NCBI RefSeq assembly: GCF_036898095.1
Contig: NC_090735.1
Span: 9,465,209-9,529,208 of the forward strand
DNA length: 64,000 nucleotides
Direction: 5' to 3'
Origin: Palaemon carinicauda
Lineage: Eukaryota > Arthropoda > Malacostraca > Decapoda > Palaemonidae
Position numbers and translations under genes: made by a program
Part shown: positions 1 through 11,200 of the stretch, one piece after another
Layout of the letters: each line of letters begins with the position of its first letter
How positions within the stretch are numbered: position 1 is the first letter of the stretch
Notes under the pieces: generated by a model
Databases searched by the model: none
The model's input: the letters and a program-made list of their open reading frames with translations, nothing else
What the model was told of the DNA's origin: nothing

Positions 1-580
<580 letters not shown>

Positions 581-589
581 TAGTTTCAT

Positions 590-1858
590 AAAATCAAACT
601 TTTTCTTAACTACAAAAATTTGCTCCCTACGTACATCCTGATCATGAAGATGATTCTGTCCACGACAGGGTCGTGTGCTAAATGGTTATAACGTATATAT
701 CTAAAACAATAGTTCATTCATCCTTTTGATTATATTTTCCCACACATGAAAAGATATCTTATTATTCTTACTATTATTAGCTAAGCTACAACACTAATTG
801 GAAAAGCAAGATGCTATAGGTCCAAGGACTCCAACATGGAAATAGCCCAGTGAAGTAAAGAAACCAGGAAACTGATAGAAGGGTGTGCCTGAGTGTAGCC
901 TACCCTCAAGCAAGAGAACTCTAACTCAAGTCAGTGGTTGGCCATGGTACAGAGGCTATGGCACTACCCAAGTGGAGAACACTTATTTATTCTAGTGTCC
1001 TAGAAGAGCTGGTGAAGAGTCTCTTCTGCCACTACCAAGTGGAAAGTAGTCACAGAATATTTACAGTGCAATAGTTGACCCTTTGAATGAAAATGATTTT
1101 TTCTGTTACTTTTGTGTTGTCAAGTGTATGAGAAACCAGGAGAACGTGTAAAGAATGTGCCAGACTATTATCAGAGGGATCCAATGTGGTAATATCTGGC
1201 CATTCAAGGGCTCAAGAACACTCTAGCGATAGTATCACAACGGGTCTATGGTGCCTTACCTAACCTACTACCCATTGAAAATAAGGGTATTCTTCAGTAT
1301 TTCTTAGTGATAATTTGCGAACTGAATTCTTTAGTTTTCGCATCGGAAACCAGCGACCTTTTCTTCTAGCATTTGGTTAAGATAATTCGAAATTAACTTT
1401 CCAGTGGTGTTAATATTATTTCGCTTTTCTTATGAAAGCCGCAAATCTTAAAGACAACAACATAGTGTGAGGCTTAGAAAATTCACAAAAAACTTTGCCA
1501 AGTTAACAGAAGGTAAAACTTCATTCATTGTTTGGTAATTCTGTTTGTAGAAGACCCAATTCCTATAATCACCATTTGTTATGTTATAAACGTGTTGAGG
1601 TTTCGATTTTAATCGATAGACGGAATAAAATAGATAAATATATAGGCAGGTAGATAGACTACTTAATAGATAGGCAATTAGATAAATTGATTGATAGATA
1701 GGCAATTAGATAAATTGATTGATAGGTATATATATTGACAGAGATATAGATATATTAAAAGAGCTTTGGCAAGGCATAATCCTTATAAGATACCAATCAC
1801 TAAAAGGTATAGTAATATTAGGACATTAATTAAAACATTTTTCTTTTAAAAACAATAG
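590..1858. repeat. Older duplicated flank, copy 1 (partner 4355-5600)
   Basis: This stretch aligns with 4355-5600. Both begin with the block containing TTTGCTCCCTACGTAC and CGACAGGGTCGTGTGC. Both then carry an ATT-linked dispersed element, the block TTTTCGCATCGGAAACCAGC, a GATA-rich run, and finally the 3' flank of a cuticle gene. The copies differ by many substitutions and small indels, so this duplication is older than the others in the window. No gene is visible here: the frame that stays open in the partner copy is broken in this one. Confidence 0.8.
757..1340 (-). mobile_element. TAA-tailed dispersed element, 'X' body
   Basis: A short ATT run is followed by GCTAAGCTACAAC and text ending in AGCCCAGTGA, the reverse complement of the LINE 3' tail found throughout the window. 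It continues into a different, non-LINE body (CAAGCAAGAGAACTCTAAC, GGTACAGAGGCTATGGCACT, AGAGTCTCTTCT, TGTTGTCAAGTGTATGAGA). The same body recurs at 3.45, 4.5, 12.05 and 27.9 kb. It carries no intact reading frame and looks like a non-autonomous family borrowing a LINE tail. Confidence 0.7.
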
Positions 1859-1910
1859 TTTATTGACATAAATAGTTTCGTATCATCGTCCCCTAAATGC
1901 TGTAGACGTC

Positions 1911-2703
1911 TTAAGCATAAGAGGGCGCTGGATTGTACTGAGGCTCTCCCTCGTAAGTGACCTCAGCCACGAAACCCGAGTCCCCGTTGACGTTGTAGGA
2001 CACCTTCTGCAGGCGACCGTCGGGAAGGAGCACGTAGTAGGATCCCTGAGTGTCGTAGCCATCACGGGCTTCCTGGTGGCCGAAGTCGTTGCCCGAGTAG
2101 TCGTCCTTGACGGCGTAGTTGAAGTCGTACTTAGCTGGTTCCTGTCAGTAGAAAACAATTTCAAATCAAATGTTATAACAAATGATTTTGGATTTGATTA
2201 ATTTGATTTATACTTTGAAAATAATTATGAATTTAGAGTTTATTAACTTTTTTTAAGATTTCAACTTATAACTGACCTCGTGAGATGGGGGAGAGGCGTA
2301 TCCATACTGGGGCTGGGAGGGGCCACCAAAAACGGCACCCACAAGGGACAACAACAAACAAATCTGTCAGAAAGAAAACAACAGTGAATAAAAAATGTTG
2401 TTCCGATGGAATTGTGAAAGTTAAAAACCCTTTCAATTAGTTAAATCATCTGCAGTTTCAGTATAATCACTCAAACAGAACTGGTACAGAGATTGTAACT
2501 GCATTTCAATGTGATTGTTACTAAGCAATAAAAGTAATCCTGAATAAAAGAGAAAAAACTATATGTAAACGGCACATGCAAGACATGATATATAATCATT
2601 TTCGAATTAAATATAATTTTGGGAATTAAATCGATTAGAACTAGCATTAACAGCTAATCCTATTCAAAGTAAATCGTCTGAAGCGTTTTACCTTAGCGAT
2701 CAT
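1911..2703 (-). CDS. Pro-resilin-like R&R cuticle protein, gene 1 (type A)
   Basis: Three exons on the minus strand, joined with GT-AG borders in phase 0: exon 1 2692-2703 (codons MIAK), exon 2 2277-2363, exon 3 1911-2141; introns are 328 and 135 bp. The product has 109 residues. Residues 1-17 form a signal peptide (ICLLLSLVGAVFG core), followed by a short P/Q/Y-rich linker to residue 33. The rest is a chitin_bind_4 domain with the Rebers-Riddiford spacing G66-x8-G75-x6-Y82, preceded by KYDFNYAVKDDYSG and followed by GFVAEVTYEGE. The family binds chitin and is secreted into arthropod cuticle; the resemblance is to crustacean pro-resilin-like proteins rather than full-length resilin, as there is no long elastic repeat. 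The start is the only ATG compatible with the conserved 4-codon exon and lies ~50 bp from a TATA box. A reverse-strand AATAAA lies at 1859-1864. The Gly13 in the signal peptide is Ala in most paralogues. Confidence 0.93.
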
Positions 2704-2870
2704 GGTGAGTCTTTGGAGTGGAGTGCGATGATACAGACTTTGAACGTGGCGATATATATAGGTCTAGACCTTGGCTAAGAAGGAGGAGCCTCTTGTGGCT
2801 GCAGGAGAAAGGTCCTCCCTTCCAAAGACGTTCTTCGCTGTCACAACGCCCATCATCTGTCCTTGACATT
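2704..2870 (-). promoter_or_regulatory. Core promoter and upstream motif of gene 1
   Basis: A TATATATA box lies at 2753-2760, about 50 bp before the ATG, giving a short 5' UTR. Upstream (higher coordinates) are the block GGAGAAAGGTCCTC and the motif GTCAAGGACA (minus strand, 2858-2867). Both recur at the same spacing in most paralogues. Confidence 0.75.
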
Positions 2871-2938
2871 GCCTTTCCTTAGCTCGTGGTCTGACGAGAA
2901 GAACGAATGGGATCTCTGGCATACCAATAACGCATTAC

Positions 2939-2940
2939 TA

Positions 2941-3003
<63 letters not shown>

Positions 3004-3125
3004 CATCATCATGATTATTATTAGCTAAGCTATAGCCCTAGTTGGGAAAGTAGGATGCTATAAGCCCAAAGACTCCAATAGGGAAAAAAGCCCAGTTAGT
3101 ATAAATGCTCAGCTTATGATTTGAT
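2939..3125 (-). mobile_element. (ATT)n plus LINE/SINE 3' tail fragment
   Basis: About 70 bp of ATT repeats with ATC interruptions at the end, then AGCTAAGCTATAGCCC and AAAAAAGCCCAGT: a truncated copy of the TAA-tailed family, tail pointing toward lower coordinates. Confidence 0.75.
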
Positions 3126-3450
3126 TTAGGGTATTCTCTCAAGCATTCTGGATCTAGCCATTTTAGATTGAAAGATATTTAAATAGAAATATCTTTTAAA
3201 ACTTATGAAAATAATTTGATTTTCAACCCATACAAGGATTTTCAAGTACACAGGTAACTCATAATAAAACAAATCATCTATCAAAGGAAGTTGTTTTATC
3301 TCTTATAAAAGTCAGTATTGGAAGTTTATCATGTCGTATGAAGTGTACAATGCAAGGAAATATAGTATTTACAGTAATTATCATTATATTGTCCACATAT
3401 ATTTCGTATTCACGTGTCGGTCTCTGGATCCCCCTTCCTAGCCCATCTAG
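3126..3450. other. Unrecognised AT-rich spacer
   Basis: AT-rich spacer with no credible exon, repeat or motif. The short Leu-rich open frame running into the following ATT tract is a by-product of the microsatellite. Confidence 0.6.
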
Positions 3451-3452
3451 GA

Positions 3453-3533
<81 letters not shown>

Positions 3534-3860
3534 TTTCTGAGCTATAACCCTAGATGGAAAAGCAGAATGATATATGCCCAAGGGCCCTAACAGGGAAAAT
3601 AGCGCAATGAGGAAAAGAAACAAGGAAAAATAAAAAGTTTTAAGAACAGCAACAACATTAAAATAAATATTTCCTATATAAACTATAAAAATAGAAATTA
3701 GATAGAATAGTGTGCCCGAGTGTAACCTCAAGCAAGAGAACTCTAACCCAAAACAGTCGAAGACCATGGAACAGAGGCTATGGGACTACCCATGGTTTGA
3801 TTTTGGAGTAGCTTTCTACTAGAAGAGCTGCTTACCTATAGTCAATCTCTGGCACCTTCC
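3451..3860 (-). mobile_element. (ATT)n and TAA-tailed element, 'X' body
   Basis: 83 bp of ATT repeats (3451-3533) followed by CTATAACCCTAG, GGAAAAGCAGAATG and the X body (TAGAATAGTGTGCCCGAGTG, AGAGGCTATGGGACTACCC). The poly-Leu and poly-Ile frames across it are artefacts. Confidence 0.78.
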
Positions 3861-3989
3861 GAATATTCTGAGCATCCTTTGCGTTCGAATCCCTACCGGG
3901 CTGTGTTGTACAGCACCAAGTGCCGGATGTGCAATTAGTTCTGGCATCCTTATTTTTTTTTTTTTCTCTGTGAGGATCGGTCCCATTCG

Positions 3990-4275
3990 GCATTCAAACT
4001 ACAAGTGCTGTTTTGCTGTGACCAATTTGTGGAATAATCTTCCTATCAAGTGGTTGAAATGATTGAACTGTAGAAACTCAAATGTGGAGTGGATACTTAG
4101 TAGTTGAGTCTTACTTCATAGTCCATTTGTTGGATTATATTTAGTTTTTTATTCATTTTATCTCTAGTATTTCAGTATTTGTTTCTCAATTTCTTTTTCT
4201 CGTATTAGTGTGGTATTTCCATCAAGGACTCGTGGTTTTTATAGTCCGCTTTTCTAAATAGACGCAACTTGACTT

Positions 4276-4331
<56 letters not shown>
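3990..4331 (+). mobile_element. LINE C-terminal coding remnant with (TAA)n
   Basis: The text GTGACCAATTTGTGGAATAA reads TNLWNN, the start of TNLWNNLP, the hallmark C-terminal LWNDLP stretch of the window's TAA-tailed LINE. It is followed by a degraded 3' part and ends in 54 bp of AAT repeats (4278-4331). The 3861-3990 stretch before it is unrecognised and contains a T-rich run. Confidence 0.6.
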
Positions 4332-4332
<1 letters not shown>

Positions 4333-4354
4333 TGATGCATACTGCATCTAAAAA

Positions 4355-4521
4355 AATCATAGTTTTTCATAACTAAAACAATTTGCTCCCTACGTACTTC
4401 CTGGTCATGAAGATGATTCTGTGTACGACAGGGTCGTGTGCAAAAGGGTCAAAACGTATATATCTAAAAGATTACTTCAATCATCCTCTTTGATTCTATT
4501 TTTCCACATAAAAATTATATC

Positions 4522-4566
<45 letters not shown>

Positions 4567-5600
4567 GCTAAGCTACAACACTAATTGGGTAAGCAAGATG
4601 CTGTAGGTCCAAGGGCTCCAACATGGAAATAGCCCAGTGAGTAAAGGAAACAATGAAACAAATAGAAGAGTGTGCCTGAGTCTTGCCTAACTCAAGTCAG
4701 TGGTTGGCCATGGTACAGAGACTATGGCACTACCCAAATGGAGAACAATTATTTATTCTACTGTCCTAAGAAGAGCAGCTAAAGAGTCTCTTCTACCCAT
4801 ACCAAGTGGAAAATAGTCACAGAATATTTACAGTGTAATAGTTAACCACTAATGAAAACGATTTTTTTTTTTGTGTGTTGTCAGGTGTATGAGAAAACAG
4901 GAGAACGTGTAAAGAAAGTGCAAGACTATTATCAGAGAACTATCCAATGTAGTAATATGTGGCCAGTCAAAGGACTCAATAACTCACTAGGGATAGTATC
5001 ACAAAGAGTGGCTGGTTCCTTACCTATCCTGTTACCTACTGAAAATAAGGTTTTCATTCTTCAGTACGACTTAGTAATTAATTGCGAACTGAAATCTTTA
5101 GTTTTCGCATCGGAAACCAGCGACCTTTTCTTCTAGCATTTGGTTAAGATAATTCGAAATTAACTTTCCAGTGGTGTTAATCTTATTTCGCTTTCATTCT
5201 GAAAACCGCAAATCATATGGACAGCAACATACCGTGAAGCTTAGAAAATGCAGAAAAAAAAAACTTTGTCTGGTTAACAGAAGTTAAAACTTCATTTATT
5301 GTTTGGTAATTTTGTTTATAGAAGATCCAATTCTTATAAATACTATTTGTTATCTTATAAACGTGTTGAGGTTTCGATTTTAATCGATAGACGGAATAAA
5401 ATAGATAAATATAGAGACAGGTAGATAGATTACTTGATAGATAGGAAATTAGATAGATTGATTGATAGATAGGTAGATATATTGACAGAGAGATAGATTA
5501 AAAGAGCTTTGGTAAGGCATAACCATTATAATATACCAATCACTGAAAGGCATAGTAATATTAGGACATGAATTAAAAAAATTTTCTTTTAAAAACAATA
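4355..5600. repeat. Older duplicated flank, copy 2 (partner 590-1858)
   Basis: Counterpart of 590-1858. It contains the TTTGCTCCCTACGTAC block (4382-4397), an ATT run with an X-body element from 4525 to about 5000, the CATCGGAAACCAGCGACC block (~5108-5125) and a GATAGATAGG run near 5430-5500. A 94-codon frame at 4852-5136 is open but reads through repeat sequence and is not conserved in copy 1. Confidence 0.8.
4525..5000 (-). mobile_element. TAA-tailed dispersed element, 'X' body
   Basis: ATT repeats (4525-4565) followed by GCTAAGCTACAACACTAATTG and the X body, including TGTTGTCAGGTGTATGAGAA. It is the longest clear example of the X body in the first 12 kb and is colinear with 757-1340. Confidence 0.72.
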
Positions 5601-5653
5601 GTTTATTGACATAAATAGTTTCGTATCATCGTCCCCTAAATGCTGTAGACGTC

Positions 5654-6762
5654 TTAAGCATAAGAGGGCGCTGGATTGTACTGAGGCTCTCCCTCGTAAG
5701 TGACCTCAGCCACGAAACCCGAGTCCCCGTTGACGTTGTAGGACACCTTCTGCAGGCGACCGTCGGGAAGGAGCACGTAGTAGGATCCCTGAGTGTCGTA
5801 GCCATCACGGGCTTCCTGGTGGCCGAAGTCGTTGCCCGAGTAGTCGTCCTTGACGGCGTAGTTGAAGTCGTACTTGGCTGGTTCCTGTCAGCACAAGAAG
5901 ATTTATTAATGCTAACTTTCAGAGGATTATTTCGGTTATATGTTTATAAGATAAACAGTCCATTAATCAGTGGCGACTTTCATCTTTTAATTTCTATATG
6001 AACTCTTTTATCATAGGGTTAAATGTAAGATAAGTTACCCTACATTTATCCATATGATAAAAATAATTGAAGTTTAAATCTTTTCTGATATTAATTACAT
6101 ATCGCTGGAAATATTTTATACCTACAAGAAGCATAATTCCATTCTTACCTCGTGAGTAGGTTGAGGGTCGTAGCCATAGGAAGGCTGCGAAGGAGCACCA
6201 AAGACAGCGGCAACTAAGGCCAAAGCCAAACAGGTCTGTTCGAAAAAGAAAATCCAGTATGATTAGATATGTAGGTCAAGGATCTGCAAAAAGTACTTCA
6301 TTATTTCAAAGAACTATATAATCTTACGGGGTAACCATCAGACAGATAACTACTGAGATTACTGAAGTCTCAATGTTGAACTGGCTGACATAAGTCTTTT
6401 TGTAGTTCATATATGAAATATGTTTTGATGTTGTTTTTTGAATATTTTATTAATTATTTCTCATATCGTTTATTTATTTTATTTTTTGATTTCCTAACTG
6501 GGCTATTTTTCCCTGTTGGAGCATCTTGGTTTTAGAACTAGGGTTGTAGCATAGATAATGATAATAATAATGATAACAATAATAATAATGATAATGTTAA
6601 TAATAATAATGATGATGTTGATAATAATAATAATAATAATAAGCTCATGGTTCCTATACGTGGCGTATTCCATAACAATCAATTTGAAAGAGATATCTAA
6701 GTTAATTTGTAAATCTTAATAGTAAATCCGCAATTGCTTTCATCCGTTACCTTAGCAATCAT
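5654..6762 (-). CDS. Pro-resilin-like R&R cuticle protein, gene 2
   Basis: Exon 1 6751-6762, exon 2 6149-6235, exon 3 5654-5884; introns are 515 and 264 bp, the longest in the family. The product has 109 residues, with signal peptide core TCLALALVAAVFG and a linker reading APSQPSYGYDPQPTHE, clearly different from type A and B exon 2. Exon 3 is nearly identical to that of gene 1: one synonymous difference (GCC versus GCT for Ala36) in 231 bp. The identity continues ~60 bp into the 3' flank (AATAAA at 5602-5607) but stops exactly at the intron acceptor CTGACAG. Intron 1 contains a TAA-tailed LINE end on the opposite strand. The role is structural cuticle protein, secreted and chitin-binding, inferred from the R&R domain. 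Confidence 0.92.
6340..6660 (+). mobile_element. TAA-tailed LINE 3' end inside gene 2 intron 1
   Basis: Starts near TGAACTGGCTGACATAAGTC (the last codons and 3' UTR of the LINE), continues through TAACTGGGCTATTTTTCCCTG and AACTAGGGTTGTAGCATAG, and ends in imperfect TAATGATAATAATAAT (6558-6642). It is antisense to the cuticle gene, and the truncated paralogue at 24.6 kb has it too. Confidence 0.75.
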
Positions 6763-6900
6763 GATGAGTTACAGAGGAGGACTGATGTCATGGAATGGAG
6801 TGAGCTGCTTATATACCGGAAAAGAGAAAGGAAGTCCCTTGGTTAGAGTTCTACGAAGAGTCCCCACCACTCAGGACTACCGGTGGTTCTTGCCGACCAC
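6763..6900 (-). promoter_or_regulatory. Core promoter of gene 2
   Basis: TATATAAG (minus strand, 6808-6815), ~46 bp upstream of the ATG. Unlike the other genes there is no GTCAAGGACA motif ~95 bp further upstream; the sequence there (ACTACCGGTGGTTCTTG region) is different. Confidence 0.7.
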
Positions 6901-7059
6901 TGATGATAGTCTCCAGCGAAGGTCGAGTTTATGAACAAACATATCTTGCAACGGAAAGTTGACTCGTGGTTGGAATGCAATTCGTGACATAGACCTCGTT
7001 TCGACGGTCATTAACTGTCTGGACTGGGGCTTTATTGAATTCTTTGAATTTTTTTTTTT

Positions 7060-7500
7060 TCGGAAAACCGAATATCACCATGATCATCAAAGCTGTACTA
7101 GTCAGGGCCACCCATACTAGGTTAGTTTACTGCGAGCGATCAGATCAAAGTCTCCCGCTATCACCAATTCGCAGTGGCCAGCGTGGGGATGAAAATGGGT
7201 ACTTTGAAATTTTTTTTTTTAATTTATTTATTTATTTATTTATTTATTTTTTTTTTTTTTTTTTTTTTGCGGAAAACTGAGTATTACCATGATCAGCAAA
7301 GCTATACTAGTCAGGGCCACCCATATTAGGTTGGTTTGATGTGAGCGACTAGACCAAAGTCTCCCGCCATCACCAATACGCAGTGGCCAGCGTGGTGATG
7401 GAAATGCCTAAACCTTAGACAAATCCAAGATATGTCTGAGGCCTTTGTTCTGCAGTGGATTAGGAACTGCTGCATTTGTGGTTTGTTACCCGATTTTTAA
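7060..7500 (+). mobile_element. SINE-like repeat with RTE-type tail, two partial copies
   Basis: Two copies of a module containing AGTCAGGGCCACCCATA, AAAGTCTCCCGC, ATCACCAATTCGCAGTGG and CCAGCGTGG lie at 7075-7200 and 7290-7410. They are separated by T-rich sequence with TTTA repeats. The second is followed by ATATGTCTGAGGCCTTTG and TTCTGCAGTGGATTAGGAAC, which reads MSEAFVLQW, the typical last coding text of RTE-like LINEs. A short element carrying an RTE tail is the simplest reading. The 6901-7059 stretch before it is unrecognised. Confidence 0.6.
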
Positions 7501-7870
7501 GTAACGAAAAATACCTTCGTTATTCAATGACAAGAAAAATATCAAAACAGTAGACACTAGCAGTACTTAAAATCGTCATTTTCTCGTCTTGCATAGCTGC
7601 AACGAGTCCAGATATCTTATTTCTATTATAACGTTAGGCTAAGGTACTCCGGGGTCATGAGGTCCGACGAATTTAAACCAAACTTCCTCTGAATTGGTCT
7701 TCCACAGAACCCTCTTAGAGCTAGTGGGTCCTGGTCTTCCACTATCTTGGGTTAGAGTTATCTTGCTTGAGGGTACGCTTAGAGACACTAATCTAGTAGT
7801 CTTCTGTTACTCACTTTTTTTTTTTTTTTCAACGGTGTATGCGTCAACCTTAATAGAAGGGGCACGGATG
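7501..7870. other. Unrecognised spacer
   Basis: No convincing gene. It matches copy 2 at ~25.66-26.03 kb closely, including ACCCTCTTAGAGCTAGTGGG, so it belongs to the duplicated block. Confidence 0.6.
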
Positions 7871-7879
7871 TCTGGTTTA

Positions 7880-8072
7880 TATTATTATTATTATTATTAT
7901 TATTACTATTATTATTATTATTATGTGCTAAGCTACAACCCTAGTTGGAAAAGGAAGATGCTATAAGCCCAAGGGCTCCAACATGGAAAAATTGGTTAGA
8001 TGTATTCTCTTCCTCTGGATTTTTTTAACGGTGTGTAGGGCAACCTTAATAGAAGGACCGTGGATGTTTGGC

Positions 8073-8118
<46 letters not shown>

Positions 8119-8215
8119 GTGCTAAGCTACAACCCTAGTTGGAAAAGGAAGATGCTATAAGCTTAAGGGCTCCAACTAGGAAAAACGCCCTGTGAGAAAA
8201 GGAAATACGTTGCCT
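7880..8215 (-). mobile_element. Two (ATT)n-linked LINE tail fragments
   Basis: Two short units, each an ATT run (7881-7924 and 8073-8118) followed by GTGCTAAGCTACAACCCTAG and GGAAAAGGAAGATGCTATAA. Between them lies TGGATTTTTTTAACGGTG and GGGCAACCTTAATAGAAGG. In copy 2 the same pieces appear reverse-complemented at 26.78-27.2 kb. Confidence 0.75.
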
Positions 8216-8219
8216 TTCA

Positions 8220-11200
8220 TTCATCTGTTCCTTTATCTTCCCCTCGAGTATTCATTTTCAAAAGCATCGTTTCTGTCCTTCCTTCGGTTTAAGTGACTAT
8301 CCTGGAGGGTACTAAGCTTTGGATGGTGTGTATAAGGTATGCAGTTATTTCTTAAAGTCATAATTGCTCCATCATAAGACGCTACTCTACAGTATCTTAT
8401 AGTTTTATTTCAGCTGTAACCACATTGTGGAATGATCTTCCTAATAAAGTAGTTGAATCATTGGAACTTTGGAACCTGGAACATCAGAAGTTCCACAATC
8501 AGTGGAAGTTTGGAACCTGGAGCATTAGAAGTTCCACAATCATTGGAACTTTGAGATCTGGAGCATCAGAAGTTCCATAATCAGTGGAACTTTGGAACCT
8601 GGAACATCAGAAGTTCCACGGTCAGTGGAAATTTGGAACCTGGAACATCAGACGTTCCACAATCAGTGGAACTTTGGCACCTGGAATATCAGAAGTTCCA
8701 CAATCAGTGGAACTTTGGAACCTGGAACATCAGAAGTTCCACGGTCAGTGGAAATTTGGAACCTGGAACATCAGACGTTCCACAATCAGTGGAACTTTGG
8801 AACCTGGAATATCAGAAGTTCCACAATCAGTGGAACTTTGGAACCTGGAACATCAGAAGTTCCACGGTCAGTGGAAATTTGGAACCTGGAACATCAGACG
8901 TTCCACAATCAGTGGAACTTTGGCACCTGGAATATCAGAAGTTCCACAATCAGTGGAACTTTGGAACCTGGAACATCAGAAGTTCCACGGTCAGTGGAAA
9001 TTTGGAACCTGGAACATCAGACGTTCCACAATCAGTGGAACTTTGGAACCTGGAATATCAGAAGTTCCACAATCAGTGGAACTTTGGAACCTGGAATATC
9101 AGAAGTTCCACAATCAGTGGAAATTTGGAACCTGAATCATCAAAAGTTCCACAATCAGTGGAACTTTGGAACCTGGAGCATCAGAAGTTCCATAATGAAT
9201 TGAACTTTGGAACCTGGAACATCAGAAGTTCCACAATCATTGGAACTTTGAGACCTGGAGCATCAGTAGTTCCATAATCAGTGGAACTTTGGAACCTGGA
9301 ATATCAGAAGTTCCACAATCAGTGGAACTTTGGAACCTGGAATATCAGAAGTTCCACAATCAGTGGAACTTTGGAACCTGGAACATCAGAAGTTCCACAA
9401 TCAGTGGAAATTTGGAACCTGGAACATCAGAAGTTCCACAGTCAGTGGAATTTTGGAACCTGGAACATCAGAAGTTCCACAGTCAGTGGAACTTTGGAAC
9501 CTGGAACATCAGAAGTTCCACAATCAGTGTAACTTAGGAACCTGGAACATTAGAAGTTCCACAATCAGTGTAACTTTGGAACCTGGAACATCAGAAGTTC
9601 CACAATCAGTGGAAATTTGGAACCTGGAACATCAGAAGTTCCACAATCAGTGGAAATTTGGAACCTGGAATATCAGAAGTTCCACAATCAATGGAACTTT
9701 GGAACCTGGAGCCTCAGAAGTTCCAAAATCAGTGGAAATTTGGAACCCGGAATATCAGAAGTTCCACAATCCGTGGAACTTTGGAACCTGGAGCCTCAGA
9801 AGTTTCATAATCAGTGGAAATTTGGAACCTGGAACATCAGAAGTTCCACAATCAGTGGCAATTTGGAACCTGGAACATCAGAAGTTCCACAATCAGTGGA
9901 ACTTTGGAACCTGGAACATCAGAAGTTCCACAATCAGTGGAAATTTGGAACCCGAAACATCAGACGTTCCACAATCAGTGAAAACTTGGAACCTGGAACA
10001 TCAGAAGTTCCACAATCAGCGGAACTTTGGAACCTGGAACCTCAGAAGTTCCACAATCAGTGGAAATTTGGAACCTGGAACATCAGAAGTTCCACAATCA
10101 GTGGAAATTTGGAACCTGGAATATCAGAAGTTCCACAATCAATGGAACTTTGGAACCTGGAGCCTCAGAAGTTCCAAAATCAGTGGAAATTTGGAACCCG
10201 GAATATCAGAAGTTCCACAATCCGTGGAACTTTGGAACCTGGAGCCTCAGAAGTTTCATAATCAGTGGAAATTTGGAACCTGGAACATCAGAAGTTCCAC
10301 AATCAGTGGCAATTTGGAACCTGGAACATCAGAAGTTCCACAATCAGTGGAACTTTGGAACCTGGAACATCAGAAGTTCCACAATCAGTGGAAATTTGGA
10401 ACCCGAAACATCAGACGTTCCACAATCAGTGAAAACTTGGAACCTGGAACATCAGAAGTTCCACAATCAGTGGAAATTCGGAACCTGGAACATCAGAAGT
10501 TCCACAATCAGTGGAAATTTGGAACCTGGAACATCAGAAGTTCCACAATCAGTGGAACTTTGGAACCTGGAACATCAAAAGTTCCACAGATAGTGGAAAT
10601 TTGGAACCCGAAACATCAGACGTTCCACAATCAGTGGAAATTTGGAACCTGGAATATCAGAAGTTCCACAATCAATGGAACTTTGGAACATGGAACCTCA
10701 GAAGTTCCAAAATCAGTGGAAATTTGGAACCCGGAATATCAGAAGTTCCACAATCCGTGGAACTTTGGAACCTGGAGCCTCAGAAGTTTCATAATCAGTG
10801 GAAATTTGGAACCTGGAACATCAGAAGTTCCACAATCAGTGTAACTTTGGAACCTGGAACATCAGAAGTTCCACAATCAGTGGAACTTTGGAACCCGAAA
10901 CATCAGACGTTCCACAATCAGTGAAAACTTGGAACCTGGAACATCAGAAGTTCCACAATCGGTGGAAATTCGGAACCTGGAACATCAGAAGTTCCACAAT
11001 CAGTGGAAATTTGGAACCTGGAACATCAGAAGTTCCACAATCAGTGGAACTTTGGAACCTGGAACATCAAAAGTTCCACAGACAGTGGAAATTTGGAACC
11101 CGAAACATCAGACGTTCCACAATCAGTGGAAATTTGGAACCTGGAGCCTCAGAAGTTCCATAATCAGTGGAAATTTGGAACCTGGAACATCAGAAGTTCC

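Noticed and set aside
1883..2164. Arg/Thr/Ser-rich minus-strand frame overlapping exon 3 of the cuticle genes (also at 5626, 34643, 40418, 44775, 50548, 54941, 60740)
   Set aside because: It is the wrong frame of exon 3; the splice-consistent frame gives a perfect R&R domain.
4852..5136. 94-codon frame with a signal-like start
   Set aside because: It lies in the dispersed X-body repeat; the colinear copy at ~1090-1370 is broken by indels, so no conserved protein is indicated.
9330..10844. A 504-codon open frame (and several overlapping ones on the plus strand) across the satellite
   Set aside because: The 41-bp unit has no stop codon on that strand, so all three frames are open; the frame begins with a non-ATG codon and shows no domain or codon bias.
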